In this document: one piece after another, positions 48,711-59,022 of the stretch | How the letters are laid out: every line of letters starts with the position of its first letter | Position numbering within the stretch: the first letter of the stretch is position 1 | Source of the DNA: Blumeriella jaapii | Taxonomy: Eukaryota > Ascomycota > Leotiomycetes > Helotiales > Drepanopezizaceae | Length of the DNA: 64,000 nucleotides | Assembly: GCA_009599575.1 (NCBI GenBank) | Contig: VWND01000078.1 | Location: 62,001-126,000, forward strand | Reading direction: 5' to 3' | Program-made: the position numbers and the translations under genes | The notes under the pieces: model-generated | Told to the model about the DNA's origin: nothing | Database searches by the model: none | What the model saw: only the letters and a program-made list of their open reading frames with translations

Positions 48711-49559
48711 TTTCAGCAGATATTTTAACCGCTTTTAATCGCTATGCTTTATTTTATAATTTCGAATCGGATATTATATTAATTTAATCTGCTAAAACGT
48801 TTGTAAACTTTATATTAAACCCGCAAACTGCTAATACGTTTTATATAAAATTTTCGTTTTTAATTTTAAAAACGCTGTGTTTTTATTTTTTTTTGAAAGC
48901 GAAATAAAAATATACATGCCGTTAATTGCGCCGACGCAATTTTTAAACTATAAGAAATATATGATTTAAAAATTTTTTAATTTTCGGAAAAAAAAAGTGT
49001 AAACGCGGTAAAAAAAAAAAAAAAAAAAAAAACGTTGTGAATAACTGGTTAAAAAAAATAGCTTTATAATTTTAATATGAATTCGAGCAATCGTATTAAT
49101 ATATCGTTGAAATCTTTCTACTAATTTGCGAATTAATAAATCGGTTTTAACGCTGTATAAAAAAAATCGCAAATTGCTTTTTCGTTCGCATATATCGAAT
49201 ATTTCGCAATTTGGTTTGACGTATCAACAAATCTTCGAAATATCGAAACCTTTTTTAAAGATTTCTAAATTGTTTTTAATTTTTTATAAATAGCCTGCAA
49301 AAAGCTTTTCCATTTATTAAAAACCTGTTATTTCTGAAATATGCTAAAAGGTTTTTGCGAAATTGTTTTTGTAATACTAAGCAGCGGCGCAAGCTTTCAT
49401 CGCAGCGACGATAACACCGATATTGCGATTGCGTAAATTACGCTTTTTTTAAAATATTTTTTAAAAAAAAAAAAGCTATTGCAAAATAGCGTTGTGCGTT
49501 GTAAAAAAAGGTAATCAGATTAAGCGGAGAAAAATGGAAAAAAAAAAAAAAAAGCTTGC
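48711..49559. other. AT-rich sequence, nothing recognised
   Basis: It contains a 23-nt A run near 49,010-49,032 and no recognisable protein. Short frames here are typical random ORFs of AT-rich DNA. Confidence 0.5.
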
Positions 49560-49830
49560 AATTCGAGCTTGCAACTTGGAAATTAAAGCTATTTGCTGCA
49601 ACTGCGATTGGTATAATGCAACTGCGAATTGCAAAGTCAGTTGCACACTTTGGAAGATTTACGAACACGAGCTATACAAATTGCTCAATTCTTATATTTT
49701 GACGTGCAATTTGGAAATGCAAGAAAATTTTGGTGGTGCAACTTGGCTTGCATCTGCGAGCCAGACAGGCTCTTATGTAACAATTATCAATCCAATCTAC
49801 TTAAGCTTAATTATCTGAACTAATATTCCC
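49560..49830. repeat. TTGCAA/TGCAACT-rich transition segment
   Basis: Many copies of TTGCAA, TGCAACT and AATTGCA occur within about 200 bp at the border of the AT-rich block (for example 49,556-49,640 and 49,700-49,745). There is no supported gene. It marks the change from RIP-affected to GC-normal DNA. Confidence 0.5.
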
Positions 49831-50575
49831 CTGCCCATCATATTCTCACAGTACAGTTGTCATCAGTGCGATCCAAAAACCACAGCAAACCGTAAAAAGG
49901 GGGAGGTAGGGGGGGGGGGGATCAGATCAAAAATGCATTTCTGCCAACCGAAAACGGAAGCGCCACCCACCCGTTCGTTATTTACCGTGACGTAGCCGAT
50001 ACTCCAATAGCCGAGCTTCCGTCCCTTCCGCGCAACAACACCGACCATCAGACCGCGCAACCCGCACCGGAACGCCATTCGCGCCAGGAACTACCCACTC
50101 TGGGCCGCCGGTTCTCGAGAGAGATTCGCCGCAGAGACAAAGAAACGAAAGGCAAGCGCCGCATCGGGGAGAAAAGCCTCGCGGACGCATGTGATATATC
50201 GGCTAGGAAGGAGGGTTAGGCTGCATTCGGCCGGGACACGGACACGGACATCGAGACGATCTGCCGACGCCGTGGCCGTGTCTGCGGCCGATGAATCATC
50301 CAAGGACGGATACTTAACCGCAAGGGATCTAGAATCTCTCGTCCGTGATCGTCTGCTGGTCCGGTACCTGGTGGTGGCAGTGGCGGCTTGGTCTCCCGGG
50401 CCCCTCCCGTGTCGGTGTGGACTTGTCGATTTCTCCCTCTCCCTCCCCTGGGAGCTTTCGCCAACGGATCGTCTTGGGTGTCACATATTTCTTGTAATAT
50501 CTCAAATCTACTCTGGCGCGCCTCGATCTTCCTCTGCGCTTTTCGTCTGGTACCTGATCCTCCTCGTTGGCAACG
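49831..50575 (+). promoter_or_regulatory. 5' flank of SNG1-like gene
   Basis: This is the upstream region of the first gene. It includes a G12 run (49,909-49,920) and pyrimidine-rich tracts near 50,420-50,455 (TTTCTCCCTCTCCCTCCCC) of the kind common in fungal promoters. There is no supported ORF; the long frames overlapping here are shadows of the gene. Confidence 0.45.
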
Positions 50576-51999
50576 ATGGCCGGGTCGCAAGAAACGCTCG
50601 ACGGGGCCAGTGGCCACGGCCCGGTGGAGACCCATCACGAGCGACCGCTGATGGAGAGAGCGCTGCCCAGCGTCTGGTCGCCGTCCATGGCACGCGAGCG
50701 CGAGACCTGGACGAAGATGGTGGTCGCCTTCATGGTCCTTCTGATCGCCATCATCTTGGGCATCCTGTCGATCTACTGGGGCGCGGACCACAGCCTGCAG
50801 TTCAACATGCCCGTCTTCACCGTCGCCGTGATCGATTTCGACGGCGGCGAGGTGGGCCCATACCTGCAGAGCATGGCGATGGAGGCGCGCGCCGCCCAGC
50901 CGGCCACGACGCTGGGATATGTGTCCGAAGCCGGGTCGAAGTACGACTTTGCCAACGCGCAGACCCTCCACGCCCTCAAGCAGGAGGCCTACTGGTTCGG
51001 GATCGTGATCCAGGCGAACGCGACGACGGCCATGAACCACGCCTACGAGACGGGGAACGCCAGCTACGATCCCACGGGCGCGGTGCACGTCATCTACGGC
51101 GAGGGCCGGAACTCGCTCGCCATCTCGACGTTCGCGTATCCGCAACTGCTCAGCTTCATGAACAGCTTCGTGCTGCGGTTCGCGAAGCAGAAGCACGACG
51201 CGCTCCGGGCCGCCAACGCGGGCGACGCCGCGGCCTTGGCCCGACAGGCCGAAACGCCCGTCCCGATCGCCTTCTCCGTCTACAACACGGCGCCGTACGT
51301 GCCGAGCACGGCCGAGGCCGCGACCGAAATCGGGACCATCTGTAGGTTCACCGTTCTCCTTCACGCTCCTTGCTGCGGCGCTCGGGTCTAACGCGGTCGC
51401 AGACCTGATCATCATCTCCTTCCTGTCGGTGCTGATGTTCAACGCCCTGAACGAGGCCATGATCGGCAAGCTGTCCACGGCGCAATACGTCGGGTACCGC
51501 ATGGCGGTCCTCCCCGTGCTCTACCTGTTCCTCGCTCCTCTACCTCGCCCTCTCCTGCGCCTGGAAGATCGACTTTGGCAAGTTCTTCGGCGCCGCGGGC
51601 TACGTCATCTACTGGATGCTCTCCTGGTGCGCCATGATGGCCTTCGGCCTGGTCATCGAGAACTTCAACAACGTCTTCGGCCAGCCCTTCACGCCCGTCT
51701 TCTTCGTCTTCTGGGTCATCTCGAACGTCGCCACCGGTTTCTACCCGGTCGAGCTGCTGAGTAACTTCTACCGCTGGGGCCTAGCGTGGCCCCTGCGACA
51801 CATCTTGATTGGGGGCAAGGCCATCATCTTTGGTACGAAGAACGTGCTGGGGCTGAACTTTGGCGTCTTGCTGGCCTGGGTCGGGGTGAGCCTGGCTCTG
51901 CAGCCCGTCACCCTCTGGCTGCAGCACAGGCGACTCCGGAAACAGGCCGAGGCGCACAGGCGTGAAGTGCTGGAGAGGGTGTACGAGAAGCGCACGTAG
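50576..51999 (+). CDS. SNG1-like DUF3533 membrane protein (with apparent frameshift)
   Basis: The product belongs to the DUF3533 family, typified by yeast SNG1 (nitrosoguanidine resistance), a plasma-membrane protein linked to drug tolerance. The start is the ATG in CAACGATGG at 50,576; the protein begins MAGSQETLDGASGHG. Exon 1 is 50,576-51,341. The intron 51,342-51,402 (61 bp) has GTAGGT, branch CTAAC (about 51,389) and GCAG. Exon 2 ends at TAG 51,997-51,999. A first membrane segment MVVAFMVLLIAIILGILSIY (residues about 49-68) is followed by the typical WGADHSLQFNMPVFTVAVID. A large extracytoplasmic part follows, then about five C-terminal helices (LIIISFLSVLMF; VLPVLYLFL..LLYLAL; VIYWMLSWCAMMAFGLV; VFFVFWVISNVATGFYP; FGVLLAWVGVSLAL). 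The frame changes by one base between about 51,531 and 51,540 (YLFL | LLYLALSC), with no possible intron, so the gene needs an indel correction or is broken. Length is about 454 aa if corrected. Confidence 0.88.
51342..51402 (+). other. Intron of SNG1-like gene
   Basis: This intron is 61 bp, with donor GTAGGT, branch-like GTCTAACG and acceptor TCGCAG. It joins ACC ATC T to AC CTG ATC, giving EIGTIYLIIISFL, which fits the family helix. Confidence 0.85.
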
Positions 52000-52824
52000 A
52001 ACGGCGAAGAGAACCAAATGACGGGTCGAATTCTGGTTGAGATGTGTTGTGCGGGGGTGGAATTCTTAATCGCACTGCAGAGCCAAATGGCGTCGGTGCA
52101 GTCACGTACCTAGGGAAAAGCGTCTTGCGACGACTAGACGAGACTGTGATCCTTTCGTTCAGCATGTCTGCCGTGGACTCGCTCCTGTCGCGAAGTCTTG
52201 GGTGATCGTACACCTGCGCTGTCCATGTCTTGTACGTCCCAGTTTGTGATTCTTAATGGTGGAGGCGGATTCTAGCAGCCACGCCCCTTAAATCGCCCGA
52301 TGCCCCTGGCGTTATGTGTCCTGCAAGTAGAGGGTGTGTTTGTGAGGATTGTCTCATTTTCAGTACTGCGCGCCGCGTTCGATTGATCGCGGGTCGCCAT
52401 TGAGCTGACTCCGATCTCGACATGGCTCTAGTTGCATGACCAAGACCTTGGAGTGATCCAGGCTCGGTCAAATGAAGTCGAAACGAGATGCGAGATTTCC
52501 ATGTCGGTTCCATCAGAGGTTCCTTTCCGGCCAGGGACGGAGGTGAGAAAGGATTGCGGGATCGGGATAGATAAATCCTTTGTATTATCCCACTCGGGTT
52601 CCTAGAGAAACGCACACGAAGGTAGCTAGCTAGCGTATCCCGGTGTAGAGAGCCGGACTTTTTGTGCCCGAAAATGCATGCGTCGTCTTGTACATCGTGA
52701 ACACGTTACAGATTTCCTCCTCATTTATCATTCGTCGTTGATTCGTTTTTTTATCCAAGCCGGTAACGCCATTCCAAGCACGAGCTGTTCCCAAAGCCCA
52801 CTTCGGTCTCCAAATCAGATTTTC
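52000..52824. other. Convergent intergenic region
   Basis: This lies between the SNG1-like gene (+) and the Cys-rich protein gene (-) and should hold both 3' UTRs. I see no supported gene. GGTAGCTAGCTAGC near 52,621-52,634 is a short tandem GCTA motif. Confidence 0.6.
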
Positions 52825-55800
52825 CTAATGCAAACGCTCCTTCAGGAATACCACCGCAGCGTAGCCCGCGCAACAAGTGGTACTCATCCCGTGTCCACAC
52901 CACGGACACTTCACAGATGTACTCACCACCCCGCTCACACCCAAATCTTGGTCCGTGACCACATCATCGGGCTGGGCCATGCACTCGTACACCTTGCTCG
53001 GCAGGTCGTGGAAGTACTTGCAGGAGCAGCACACCACCAGCATCTTCGCGATGGGATCGGGACCGGTTTGAAGCTGTGGGCTGACAGGGCTGACAGGGCT
53101 GATTGGACTGGTTGTTTGGGGGGTGCGAGGGAGTGTGAAACGACCGCTTTGAGTGTAGTTGAAATGTGTGGAAGAGGAGGAACTTTCAAATTTGGTGGTG
53201 GGGGAGTTGGAGATGGAGGTTGGGACCGGCCGGGGAAGTGTTCGGAGGTGTTTCAAAGGACGGCGTATATCTGGGAACACTCGTCTTGGATCCTGACCTG
53301 CAAGAAGTGGCCTCGTTTTCTTTTCCCCCGCTGACGGCAATTCCCATTTCTTTGCTCCGCTGGGGGCGCGTGAGAGCTTGGTGTTTGAGAGCAGGTAGAA
53401 ATGAGAGATCTTGCAGCTCAGGAGTGGACTCGAAGCGAGACAGGCCGGGCGCGCGTTGAAGCTCTGAGACCCGGGGCGTGTGAACGGAGATTGGCGGTGC
53501 TTTAGGGACTCGAGAAACTGGAGGAGGTGAAGAAGGCAGAGAAAATTGTGGTACTGAGTTGCTGGGGTGATCCGTTGCGAACGAGGTTCGCGACATCTTC
53601 CTCATCGACGGTTCCATCTTGCCTTCCTCCACAGGAGGTTCGGGATCCGCTCCTGTCCCGCGCCAGCTGGGTCGAGCACAGTCGACGCCCTCCTCGAAAC
53701 TGAAGGCGGAGTTGAGTGTGGGACTTCGGGGGGAGAGTTCGCCTAGAGTGATGGTAGTAGTTCTGATGGGACTGTTTTCCGTCTGCTCGTTCAGATGTGC
53801 CTTCACAGAGAAGTCGTCCTTTTGTGAATTGGGCCGAGACGCCGTCGGCGTTGTGGCGCTCGAAAACTCGTCCAACGTCGAGTACTCTTCGCTCGAGTCC
53901 ATGGTTGCCGATCGCGAGTGGTTCGGCAGCCGATTGTTGTCATGCATGACATCTGGGAAGAACTTTCCCGGGCCGGTGCCGGCACTCTTCTCCTTGTTCT
54001 CGGGTGCTCCACCGGGTGGAGGTGACTTGACCCCCCAGTCGTACGGTGTGGGCGGAAGCGCAGAATTCGGGGCGACACTGTTTTCCGCCTTGCTTAAGAA
54101 AGTACCGCTCTTCCTGCGACGGCTTTCCGCAACCGAAGCTCGTTTTGACGAGAGGGTGTTCGACGAACCTCGTGTCTCTTGCGCGGTTTTAAAGCTTTCG
54201 ATCGATGGTGAATCTGGGCCATTGACAGAAGTTCTCGAGAACGCAGATCTTGCGGCATTTTTCAAGCCCTGCAGCGGTGGTCCCTTCGATGACGGCACCG
54301 TGGGATTCGAGAATTCTGAAGCTGTTGTAGAACGCTCAAGGTGAAACTGTTTGATCACGTCCGGTTCGGGCATAAAAGCAGCATTCGCATCCGTACCCTC
54401 GCCTGCCACTAACGTAGGCGGATCCTGACTTCGCTGCCGAGAACGGCTACGAGATTTCACATATTCTATGACTTTCGTGAAGGAGTTTCGGCGTCCTCGG
54501 GGCTTCTTGGACGAGTCTGAATCGTGGTCTTGCAGAGCCGTCGCGGCTTTGGTCTCACTCTCTTGTCGCTGGTATCGAACATGACTTCCTTGGCTACGAG
54601 TTGTCGGTGGGTAAGATTTGTGAACTGTGGGTTTTCGCATGGTCTTGCCACGCTCGCTAGAGGGGAGTGGTTCGGCCGCAAGTGGCAAGGCCACTGATGC
54701 TGCTCGACCATGACTCGGCCTGCTCTCCCCATGCCGAGTGTTCGAATAGGTGGTTTGTCGAGGATTGGCGCTGGCGCGGTCCCGTCGGGGAGACCCGGGA
54801 TCCGTCGCATCGGGAAAAGTTCTCGGCGACGAAGGTGGATGTGACTGACGAGCGGTCGGGATGTTCCTTTCCGTCGGGTCGAGATCCAGATGGACCGGCG
54901 GAGGAGGGTGGGCGGGGGAGACGGGGACCTTGGGGCCGTGAGCTGCTGTTGCTGCTTGGTCGTGCACGTCTCCACTGCGCGACATTGCGGGACGGACAGC
55001 CTGAGCGAGAGAGGGAATGCTGCTGGAGTTGAGCGTGGTTGGTCGTTCGGCCACCCTGTCGTGGTGGAGTGCCGGTCCCTCACCGGGCTCAGTCCTTTGC
55101 TGGCGGATGAGATGCTGTTCGAGCTTGAGTCCACCCATGAACTCGTCACCATCCAGCGTCGATTTCCTCACAAACGACCTCCTCGATGATGGCACCTCTC
55201 CGGTTGGGGTGGCCGACGAGGAATCCTGTGGCGATTTCCAGGGCGCCGTCATGGCTTTGAACCCCTTCAATCCTCGTTCCACGCTGCGCTGCTCGACCTG
55301 CCATGTCCGGCCTTCTTCTCCTTCGCCTCCTGCTTGCCGGGGGGGCCGGGCTCGACCGGAGCCGCCCGCGCGCGATCGGTCGATGTCGGCAGCTTGGAGA
55401 GACGTTTCCTCGCGGGCGGAGGCTTGCTCAAACGTTGACGGCTCGGACTCGGGCATGGTCCCTCTCCCATCACGGGCGGACCGGGCTCTCTGCCCTCGTT
55501 CCGCTTCGTCCTCCGTTCCTTTCCCCCGCTCTTCTCTTTCCTCCGCCTCTTCTCGCCATAGTCGTCCCAGCCCGGCGAGTGGCATATCGACGAGACGTCC
55601 GATCCCTCATCGCCGAGCTCTTCCCCCTCCGGGACGATCTCACCCGTTGCGGAGAGCACGTATCGTGCCTGGGGGGCATGCTCCGCCGGCTTCGGGGCCC
55701 GCGGCGCCACGTCCTGTGCGGGCGTGGTCATGGCTCGGCCGATGGCTTGCCCTGGGTCTGGCGACGCCAGCCGGCGTATCGACTTGGGCGGCGGCACCAA

Positions 55801-56070
55801 CGGCGTCTTCGTCGCCGGTGTCCACAACGGAGGCACGGCGTCGACGCGCATGTGTTGGGTCTGGCGGCGAGAACGGTTCAGTCAGGCCACGGGGGGCAGT
55901 CCGACGTGGGAAACACGCACCTTGACCTTCTGCTCGAGGTCGAGCATTTGTTGGAGGGTGTTTCGTCTTCCGACGGTCGGGTTGAGATGGGGATGGGGAT
56001 GGGGAGGGGGATGAGGAGTGCGCGTCGTGTCCGACATGGCGGTTGGCTGGGTGGCTGTGGCGGTGGCCAT
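52825..56070 (-). CDS. Conserved fungal protein with Cys-rich C-terminus, apparent frameshifts
   Basis: This large, mostly disordered protein (about 1,050 aa) is recognisable as a conserved ascomycete hypothetical. Exon 1 is 56,070 (or the inner ATG at 56,037, MSDTTRTP)-55,921, with RRNTLQQMLDLEQKVK. A 60-bp intron (55,861-55,920) follows. The next part carries RYVLSATGEIVPEGEELGDE, then SDVSSICHSPGWDDYGEKRR and a Lys/Arg/Glu-rich stretch. The middle is Ser/Pro/Arg-rich with RRSFVRKSTLDGDEFMGGLK. The C-terminal ~75 residues hold LVVCCSCKYFHDLPSKVYEC and VKCPWCGHGMSTTCCAGYAA, a probable zinc-binding CxxC..CxxC module, ending LKERLH. The frame shifts by one base at about 55,270-55,280 (…AAWNED | GLKGFK…) and again at about 53,110-53,240, where either an indel or a short intron is needed. 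The function is unknown. The tail position of the Cys module and the disordered body suggest a scaffold or regulator, which is only inference. Confidence 0.8.
55861..55920 (-). other. Intron 1 of Cys-rich C-terminus protein gene
   Basis: This intron is 60 bp on the minus strand, with donor AAG|GTGCGTG, branch-like CCTGACTGAAC and acceptor CGCCAG. It removes an in-frame TGA and keeps the frame. Confidence 0.7.
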
Positions 56071-56940
56071 GGATGTCGCGGCCCGTCACGCCGGGGACGG
56101 CGATCTACCGGGACCGTACCGTGCCGTGCCGTACCGGAGAGTCCTGTGCTGTACGGTGCTGTATTGTATTGTCTTCTCTTGTGTTGCACCTCCAGCCGCG
56201 GCCTCTGGGGCAAAGACAGCAAGGAAAAGGCCCGAAGAAGCCAAGAGCCAAAAGAAGGTGAAGACGCGGGTGGGTACGTTGGGCGGCGAGCCAGACAAGG
56301 CCGGAATCACGGGCAGCTTGGGGACCAGCCCGGGATCCTGTTGGAGGTCAGCATATATATGTGTGTGTGGGTATAGAACGCATCTCAGCTTACTCACATC
56401 GACGCCGCCTCGCTCCGTCGCGTCACCACCCGACGCAGGCGAGTGGGTGGCACCCGCGCACGGCAGCACCACACGAACCGGAGCGGCGTTGGCGTCCAGG
56501 CATGCGACGCGGTGATGGGACGGCCGGGTATTTGGTACTGACGGGACGTGGTATTGGCGGGATGTGGTATTGGCTGTATCTGGTATTGACGGTATTGAGT
56601 GCTGGAAATACAGTACGGTAGGAGTACTACACCCAGGATTGCCCAAGTACTGAAACCAGTGCTGTCCCTCGTACCGTGTCACGAGGTGCAGGACAGTACA
56701 TTTACAGTGTGAATCTCGGATGTGTCGATGGCACCGCACTGCATCGTACGTACGGCACAGGAAATACAGGAGCAGAGTAGTTCTACAGAGTAGTTCGCTC
56801 GTATCCCCACACGAGGTGATGTGTGAATAAGGTAATCTTGGCTACGCAGCTACTGTGCTGTGCTGTAGCTCTGGTCTGTTTACTTCCACAGTAGATCCTG
56901 ATACCGCAAGGGAAGAAGCGAGCCGTCCGGGTCCATTGTG
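56071..56940. promoter_or_regulatory. 5' flank of Cys-rich protein gene
   Basis: This is GC-rich upstream DNA. It contains short repeats GTACCGTGCCGTGCCGTACCGG (inner parts at about 56,116-56,137) and GGTATTGGCGGGATGTGGTATT-like units (about 56,548-56,600). The open frames on both strands are not supported as genes. Confidence 0.4.
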
Positions 56941-57315
56941 TTTATGGGGAAAGTCACGTCCATACTGTACTGTATGTGCTGTACTGTGTGTGCTATACTG
57001 TATGTACTCTGTATGTACTCTGTATGTACTATACTGTTTGTACTGTAAATGCTATACTGTGTGCTATACTGTATGTACTCTGTATGTACTGTATGTATGT
57101 ACTGTCTGTACTGTATGTGTTGTACATACCTAAACAAGCTCCGGTGTATTTCCGCTGGTCTAGACTCAACACAGAATAGACAATCTATTTCAGAGGATGA
57201 GCTACCCTACTGTATGTACTTTCCTTGCCGACCTACAGATACGAGACCTACAGTACATACTGTGCAGTGCACACGGGGCATCCAAGACAGTACAGTCCTG
57301 TACTCTACAGACACG
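56941..57315. repeat. TACTGTATGTACTGTA repeat cluster 1
   Basis: This is a dense run of TACTGTA, TGTACTG and TATGTACT variants (about 56,958-57,125), then looser copies to about 57,305. The unit is related to the palindrome GTACTGTAC/GTACAGTAC. The Tyr/Cys/Val-rich and Tyr/Ser/Ile-rich frames here are composition artefacts. Confidence 0.85.
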
Positions 57316-57424
57316 AGGAGAGCCAGGGGAAGCGAAGGCGCGTCTTCCCATACGAAGTATTGAAGCACCACCGCGTGGCGTACATGAGTACCTGGTCACA
57401 ACACGAGGCACGTCCAGCTCTTGA

Positions 57425-57600
57425 GAAAGGCTTTTTTTCCCCTTGTTTTTCCTTTTTTTTCCTTTTTTCCCTTTTTCCCTTTTTTTTCCCCCTTCTTTTT
57501 CCTCTTTTCTCTTCCTTTCCTTTCCATTCCTCTCTCTCCTTTCCTTCCCTTCTTCCTCTCCTCCTCCTCCTCCTCTTCTTCTTCTTCCCCCCAAGTTCCC
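57425..57600 (+). repeat. Polypyrimidine tract, about 170 bp
   Basis: This is an almost pure C/T run (TTTTTCCCC, CCTCCTCCTCCTCTTCTTC), purine-rich on the other strand. It could form triplex structures. The Glu/Lys/Arg-rich minus-strand and Phe/Pro-rich plus-strand frames are artefacts. Confidence 0.85.
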
Positions 57601-57867
57601 CCCCAACAGGGAGCGCACCGAATCTTGCCCTTCCCCCAAGGAAAAACGAAGTATGGCAGAACCAAAAAAACATACATCCATAAAAAACAAACCAAAAAAA
57701 AATCAAAATAACAAAACATCAACATCCACAAAACATCCCTTGCATCCGCGCTCTCCCCCTCTCCGCCATCGTCTTCCCGACCCGCGCGTCGAGAGCATGC
57801 ATGACTCGCGCCAGAGACCTGTCTCCCGCCGACGACAGACACAGCCAACGAGCGGCGGCATCGGCTG

Positions 57868-58175
57868 ATACGGTGCTGTATTGTACAGTATTGTACATAG
57901 ACAGCATACATATAGTACAGTACTTTACTTAGACAGCATCTGCACATACTGTACATACATATAATACAGTACTGACAGCACAGTCCAGTACATCCAGTCC
58001 AGTACAGTCCAGCACAGTCATCCAGCACAGTACATCCAGCACAGTACATCCAGCACAGTCATCCAGCACAGACATCCAGCACAGTCCAGCACAGTCACCC
58101 AGCACAGTACATCCAGCACAGTCATCCAGTCCAGTACTGACAGTACACACAGTACAAACAGTCCACACTCTATCT
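57868..58175. repeat. ACATCCAGCACAGT minisatellite and TACAGTA cluster 2
   Basis: TGTACAGTATTGTACA-type palindromes (57,880-57,970) run into about 10 tandem variants of a 14-15 bp unit, CATCCAGCACAGTA (about 57,980-58,140). CACACAGTACAAACAGTCCACAC follows in shorter pieces. It is non-coding. Confidence 0.85.
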
Positions 58176-58379
58176 AGCCAACCCGGCCCGCTCGCTCGCT
58201 CGCTCGCGATAAACCACAACCACAGCCACAACCCAACCACAGCCACAGCCACCGATGATGGATAAATGGACCGGCCCGTGAGTGAACCCAGGAGGGCGCG
58301 CCGCCACACGATGCTGATGCTGACAGCGGGAGGCCTGCTCGCCGGCGCCGACGTTCGCATGGGTCGTCTCGTCTCGTCA

Positions 58380-58870
58380 CCTACAGTACAGACAGTATGT
58401 ACAGTATGTACGGTACGGTATGTACAGTACCTATCTGATACACGGGCGCGTTTTTTTTTAAAAAAAGGAAAGAAAAAAAGGGTGCGGTTAGAAGAGGGAG
58501 TGCGGAATCAGCTTACTGTACCCTTTCCATGACTCTCACTCGGTACGCGCGCGAGCGAGATGAGATGGGATGGGACGGTACAGTACGGTACGGTAAACAG
58601 AACCAAGGGATGACAGACATGACGAGGGGGGCGCGCGTTGCGTGGCGGAGAGGGCATGTCTCAGAGGAAATACTGTGTACAGTACTGTACAGTACAGTAT
58701 GTTAGTCTCGCCCAAGACGGCGTGACAGCTGGCGTGGTTTCTCTCTCTTCTAGGTATGTATGTATGTAGGTATGTACATAGCTGCAGTATGTACAGTAGG
58801 TACATACATATGTACATACATATGTACATACACAGTAAACACATCTATCCATCCATATATGCAGTGCTGT
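58380..58870. repeat. TACAGTA and (GTAT)n clusters 3
   Basis: Separate patches of GTACAGTATGTAC (58,385-58,432), GGTACAGTACGGTACGG (58,576-58,593), GTACAGTACTGTACAGTACAG (58,678-58,698, shown by its GTACAGTAC parts) and (GTAT)n/(ACAT)n (58,753-58,870) occur, with CGCTCGCTCGCTCG nearby at 58,190-58,206. No gene is supported. Confidence 0.75.
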
Positions 58871-58992
58871 CTGTACATACCTTGTCGATGTGGTAGGTTC
58901 ATATTCGTACACATCTCACTCATGTTTCTCCCGCCTTGGTCATCGTCGCTCGCCCTCCCACGCAAGGCACGACGCCCATCTTCTCTCGCGCT

Positions 58993-59014
58993 CCCCCCCC
59001 CCCCCCCCCCCCCC
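58993..59014. repeat. C22 homopolymer in 3' UTR of acetylhydrolase gene
   Basis: This run of 22 C lies 8 bp beyond the stop codon of the minus-strand gene, so the mRNA would carry G22. Long G runs can form quadruplexes and are prone to length change and sequencing error. Confidence 0.9.
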
Positions 59015-59022
59015 ACCAACGT

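Larger units (their letters stand above)
1..49830. other. AT-rich, RIP-mutated repeat compartment
   Basis: This block is strongly AT-rich and made almost entirely of repeated, broken mobile elements. Reconstructed reading frames of Ty3/gypsy proteins are interrupted by stops mostly where Gln (CAA/CAG) or Trp (TGG) is expected, and conserved Gly, Asp, His and Cys residues are replaced by the products of C-to-T or G-to-A changes (for example His to Tyr, Asp to Asn, Gly to Lys or Arg). CpG remains common (TTCGAA, CGCG, ACGT) while CpA is scarce. This is the known signature of RIP acting at CpA in filamentous ascomycetes. The edge near 49,830 is abrupt, and the GC-rich genes to the right show no such change. 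I infer an AT-isochore of a compartmentalised genome. Confidence 0.9.

Noticed and set aside
49492..49823. 108-codon ORF in the TTGCAA segment
   Set aside because: It is Cys/Asn-rich because of the TGCAA repeats, and an overlapping frame is equally open; it lacks gene-like features.
50216..51502. 428-codon minus-strand ORF and 384-codon plus-strand ORF (50,191-51,345) over the first gene
   Set aside because: Both are Arg/Gly-rich shadow frames of the GC-rich SNG1-like coding sequence and show no family features. The real frame has membrane helices, a Kozak-type start and an intron.
52678..53459. Plus-strand ORFs antisense to the Cys-rich protein gene
   Set aside because: Their composition mirrors the real minus-strand gene, whose C-terminal Cys motif is clearly conserved-type coding.
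53619..56376. Plus-strand ORFs of 241, 302 and 357 codons
   Set aside because: These are antisense shadows of a Ser/Arg-rich gene; GC-rich DNA gives long random frames.
56855..57179. Cys/Tyr/Val-rich frames (MYSVCTLYVLY) resembling a small secreted Cys-rich protein
   Set aside because: They are direct translations of the TGTACTGTA repeat in all frames, so they are not effector-like genes.
57202..58049. Lys/Glu/Arg-rich minus-strand ORFs
   Set aside because: They are produced by the polypurine side of the C/T tract.
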